Shown piece by piece: positions 62,101-64,000 of a stretch of DNA of 64,000 bases. The position numbers were made by a program, and so were the translations under genes. The notes beneath the pieces are model-generated. The model was not told where the DNA came from. It worked only from the letters and a program-made list of their open reading frames with translations, and searched no databases. How positions within the stretch are numbered: position 1 is the stretch's first letter; each line of letters begins with the position of its first letter. Source of the stretch: Glandiceps talaboti (taxonomy: Eukaryota > Hemichordata > Enteropneusta > Spengelidae); assembly GCF_964340395.1 (NCBI RefSeq), contig NC_135560.1:20587675-20651674 (forward strand), read 5' to 3'.

Positions 62101-64000
62101 CAGGTGATCACCTATGTTTATCTAGTTTGTTTCAAAATCACTGTCTTTATGCACAACAATAAACTTTGTTTAAACATTTAAAGTTTTTGCAATTCATTGA
62201 TTTAAAAACAAAAAAGTATACCACGTTTCAAGTAGCAAAACAAATGTAAAAGTTGTTCATTCATTCACAATTAGAACAAAATACTCGCTTTTCATCCATG
62301 TGATATTTTAAACATTTTGTAGTCAATTAATGTAGTGAATCATAAGAGTTCAATATGGAGCGTTGTCGATGATATATGGGTAGGTCAATGAAGAAATATT
62401 ATGTAGCAAAATATATCGAGGTATACCATTGTTAATTTACGTTCAATTTGTGAGAATGAGTGTTGCTGCATTTGTTGTCTAGTAAATCTTTCCTGTTTTT
62501 GCTAAGGGGTCCGGATAATTAAAATGAATTGCCGTGATTTATTCCAAACATTGAAAACCTAAACACCAAGCAAACTAATCGATATCGATATATCCTGTGC
62601 TACGTATAAAACATTTATTGATTATATGTCACCATATTGAATAACAACATTGTAGTTTATGGCGTCAGTCTGATATCACTATTCAAATGTCTAATACAAG
62701 TAATAACACGTCAAATGTTTCATATATTGCAAGGTGATGAATTTGTTGTAGGTGTTATCCTTAATCAAATCAACCAAATAAATTCACATCTTTGTTGATT
62801 GCAATTTTCTGGCGTGGAGAAACTGACAAATAATCAATGTTTCAAAATTTACAGGACAATCATATATCATTTGTGATTCTTGTCATAGCTTCAACTTGCC
62901 TAGTATCTTTTATTTCACATAAAGTGTACATGACGACGCAAGTTCTTAAATCTACTAAAGAAATTCAGAGGGATTTCGCAGTGAACGTGGTAAAAATTAA
63001 GCAGCTAAGTTAGTCAGTTGAATAAATGATCCGAGTCCCCTAAATCGAACACATACAGTAGGCTGATGCGAACGTAGAACAGTGATCTACATGATTGTAT
63101 GTATATTGACAATGCCTAAATAGGAAATATCAACGACACGTTAAATATGTTTTCATCTGTTGTTATTGAGAGTATATCCGTCGTCTGTCTTCGACCTTTT
63201 TAATTGTTGATGTTATATATGCACGAAAATAACTTTGGTTAATTACAATGATATTTATTTCCATTTCGTGGCTGTATCAGCAAGACAAACGATGGTAATG
63301 ATGCATTGTATTCTTTGATTAGCCACTATCTTGACAATCCTTTAATATTTCGCTGTTTTATATCCTTTTTAATAGACATGGGTAGACCAATATTTACGAT
63401 GGGAGCCTGACAAATTTGGCGGCATTGTAGAAATCCAAATGAAACTCACCAATCTTTGGCAGCCTGACATTGTCTTATTTAGCAGGTGTGGTAAATATTC
63501 TCAGACTAATATGACTATAAGTCGAAACAAACATTCAACATATTCTGTAACAATAACACGTAAGCCGAAGTATCAATGACTTGGTATCTAGCCTTAGAAC
63601 ATATCAATACCCAGTGGCCCTAACACTTCCGCTTAATTTGTAATTTCTCGCTCGCCGTTTCAATAAATAATTAAACTTCAAGATCACTGCAATTTCATTA
63701 ATGATATATGCTTCAAGTAAATTCGTCTCAGAGACTGAACCACGACTAAATTATAAAGTTATAGGAATAGACATAAGGATGGGCAGTGAATTGATTCATT
63801 TTGCGCTCTCTTTTCATTACTTCAGGGATAACTTTGCTCCATCTAATCACATTATACCCCTTTTCCTTTTACAGTGTAAGTACAAATTTCGAGAGGCACT
63901 TAAATATGGAAGCAATAGTCAACTACAATGGTACGGTCAAAGGTCTCCAGTACTTCATAGCAGAATGTACATGTGCTATCGACGCAACGTTCTTTCCATT
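47536..64000 (+). CDS. Cys-loop (nicotinic acetylcholine-type) receptor subunit, N-terminal part
   Basis: Ligand-gated ion channel subunit; only part of the extracellular domain is in the window. Coding exons: 47536-47587 (MMTPGIILYFLAFLYTIG, a short signal peptide), 57078-57223, 58841-58885, 63376-63485 and 63875 to the window edge. Phases join correctly. Family landmarks: RPVLNETTPIVVYHRL, IIDLDEANQILILKSWLGQ, the loop D tryptophan in TWVDQYLRWEP, loop A LWQPDIVLF, and the start of the Cys-loop CAIDATFFP. Intron positions, for example just before DEANQ, are those usual for nicotinic subunits. It is divergent: the usual LYN-AD after loop A reads LFSR, and the usual W-PP in loop E reads LQYF. 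The vicinal cysteines that define alpha subunits and the membrane segments lie beyond the right edge. Confidence 0.88.
47588..57077 (+). other. Long first coding intron of the receptor gene
   Basis: About 9.5 kb. Apart from the near-palindrome at 55544-55915 I see no coding match or clear repeat. Several conceptual frames here lack any family resemblance. Confidence 0.6.
55544..55915. repeat. 372 bp near-palindrome (170 bp arms)
   Basis: Arms 55544-55714 and 55746-55915 are imperfect inverted copies around a 31 bp spacer centred at 55730. Inner arms: ACTGAATATTCATGAC / GTCATGAATATTCAGT, perfect. Mid-arm: GGAAACACCATATTGAAACT against AGTTTCAATTTGGTGTTTCT. Outer: CTTTGGGT against the inverse of ACCCAAGG. 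It could be a foldback element or an inverted duplication. Confidence 0.85.
57224..58840 (+). other. Receptor intron, no gene seen
   Basis: Non-coding, with a CAC/ACC trinucleotide run at about 58434-58464. Confidence 0.6.
59098..59182 (+). repeat. (GTCT)n microsatellite
   Basis: About seventeen GTCT units followed by GCCT units, in the receptor intron after the exon ending at 58885. Confidence 0.93.
60722..60737. repeat. LINE target-site duplication, copy 1
   Basis: CAAGTCGTCCTTGTTT, identical to 61905-61920. It flanks the poly(A) end of the minus-strand LINE. Confidence 0.9.
60738..61904 (-). mobile_element. 5'-truncated LINE (L1/Tx1-like), 3' end of ORF2
   Basis: About 1.17 kb in antisense to the receptor gene. 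The minus-strand frame encodes the C-terminal part of a non-LTR reverse transcriptase protein: LIWNNKHILIGGHSFYYEDF and GINSVSDLFL, then FQFKLLHNILYTN, then HEHLFFQCSYSEALWNDV. These wordings recall the post-RT region of L1/Tx1-type elements. One in-frame TAA at 61283-61281 interrupts an otherwise continuous frame of about 380 codons. ORF2 stops at 60767-60765 inside an AATAAA signal, and the element ends in a short poly(A) (T-run 60735-60744 on +) about 22 bases later. A perfect 16 bp duplication flanks it, so insertion was by target-primed reverse transcription and fairly recent. Confidence 0.92.
61905..61920. repeat. LINE target-site duplication, copy 2
   Basis: CAAGTCGTCCTTGTTT at the 5'-truncated end of the LINE. 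The neighbouring bases repeat CCAAGT, so the 5' junction may contain a few bases of microhomology. Confidence 0.9.
61921..63375 (+). other. Receptor intron, no gene seen
   Basis: AT-rich intronic sequence between the LINE and the exon at 63376, with no recognisable element. Confidence 0.6.

Overview
The window is nuclear DNA of an invertebrate animal. It is AT-rich, with spliced genes, GT/AG introns and many long simple repeats, small palindromic elements and dispersed repeats. Protein similarities recalled from memory (vertebrate-like POLG, a ZNF366/ZNF710-type zinc-finger protein, a C19orf25 homologue) and the LINE type fit a marine bilaterian. A non-vertebrate deuterostome such as a hemichordate or amphioxus is my first guess and a lophotrochozoan my second, but the sequence alone does not settle it. 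I saw no prokaryotic genes, CRISPR array, rRNA, convincing tRNA gene or LTR element.

Layout. (1) 1-13.8 kb, + strand: the last 16 exons of the mitochondrial DNA polymerase gamma catalytic subunit (POLG). Every splice phase agrees and the frame is open to the stop at 13413; earlier exons lie off the left edge. (2) 13.8-18.4 kb: intergenic DNA with a SINE-like element and several hairpin or terminal-inverted-repeat elements. (3) 18.4-21.5 kb, - strand: an eleven-finger C2H2 protein of the ZNF366/ZNF710 family with its coding region in one exon and a likely 5' UTR exon near 21450. (4) 22.4-25.5 kb: dispersed repeats and a two-exon UPF0449/C19orf25 homologue on the - strand. (5) 26.3-27.0 kb: a 633 bp terminal-inverted-repeat element. 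(6) 27.7-36.3 kb, + strand: a complete 15-exon SLC5-family sodium-coupled transporter of 627 residues. (7) 37.7-40.6 kb, - strand: an ACSF2-like acyl-CoA ligase whose whole coding region is one exon. (8) 40.6-47.2 kb: no gene that I can support, but one 471 bp inverted-repeat element. (9) 47.2-64.0 kb, + strand: the first five coding exons of a divergent Cys-loop (nicotinic acetylcholine-type) receptor subunit, running off the right edge. Its first coding intron, about 9.5 kb, holds a 370 bp near-palindrome. Its third coding intron, between coding exons 3 and 4, holds a young 5'-truncated LINE flanked by a perfect 16 bp target-site duplication.

The genes do not form a functional cluster. The themes that join them are structural. 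Short tandem duplications have entered coding sequence in two genes (42 bp at a POLG acceptor, 51 bp in the SLC5 extracellular loop), the POLG spacer has grown through AAG/GAA-type repeats, and non-autonomous palindromic elements are dense. POLG next to a ZNF710-type gene may be an ancient linkage, because human POLG and ZNF710 both map to 15q26.1. Exon boundaries were placed by hand from splice consensus, reading frame and remembered family sequences; no alignment was run.
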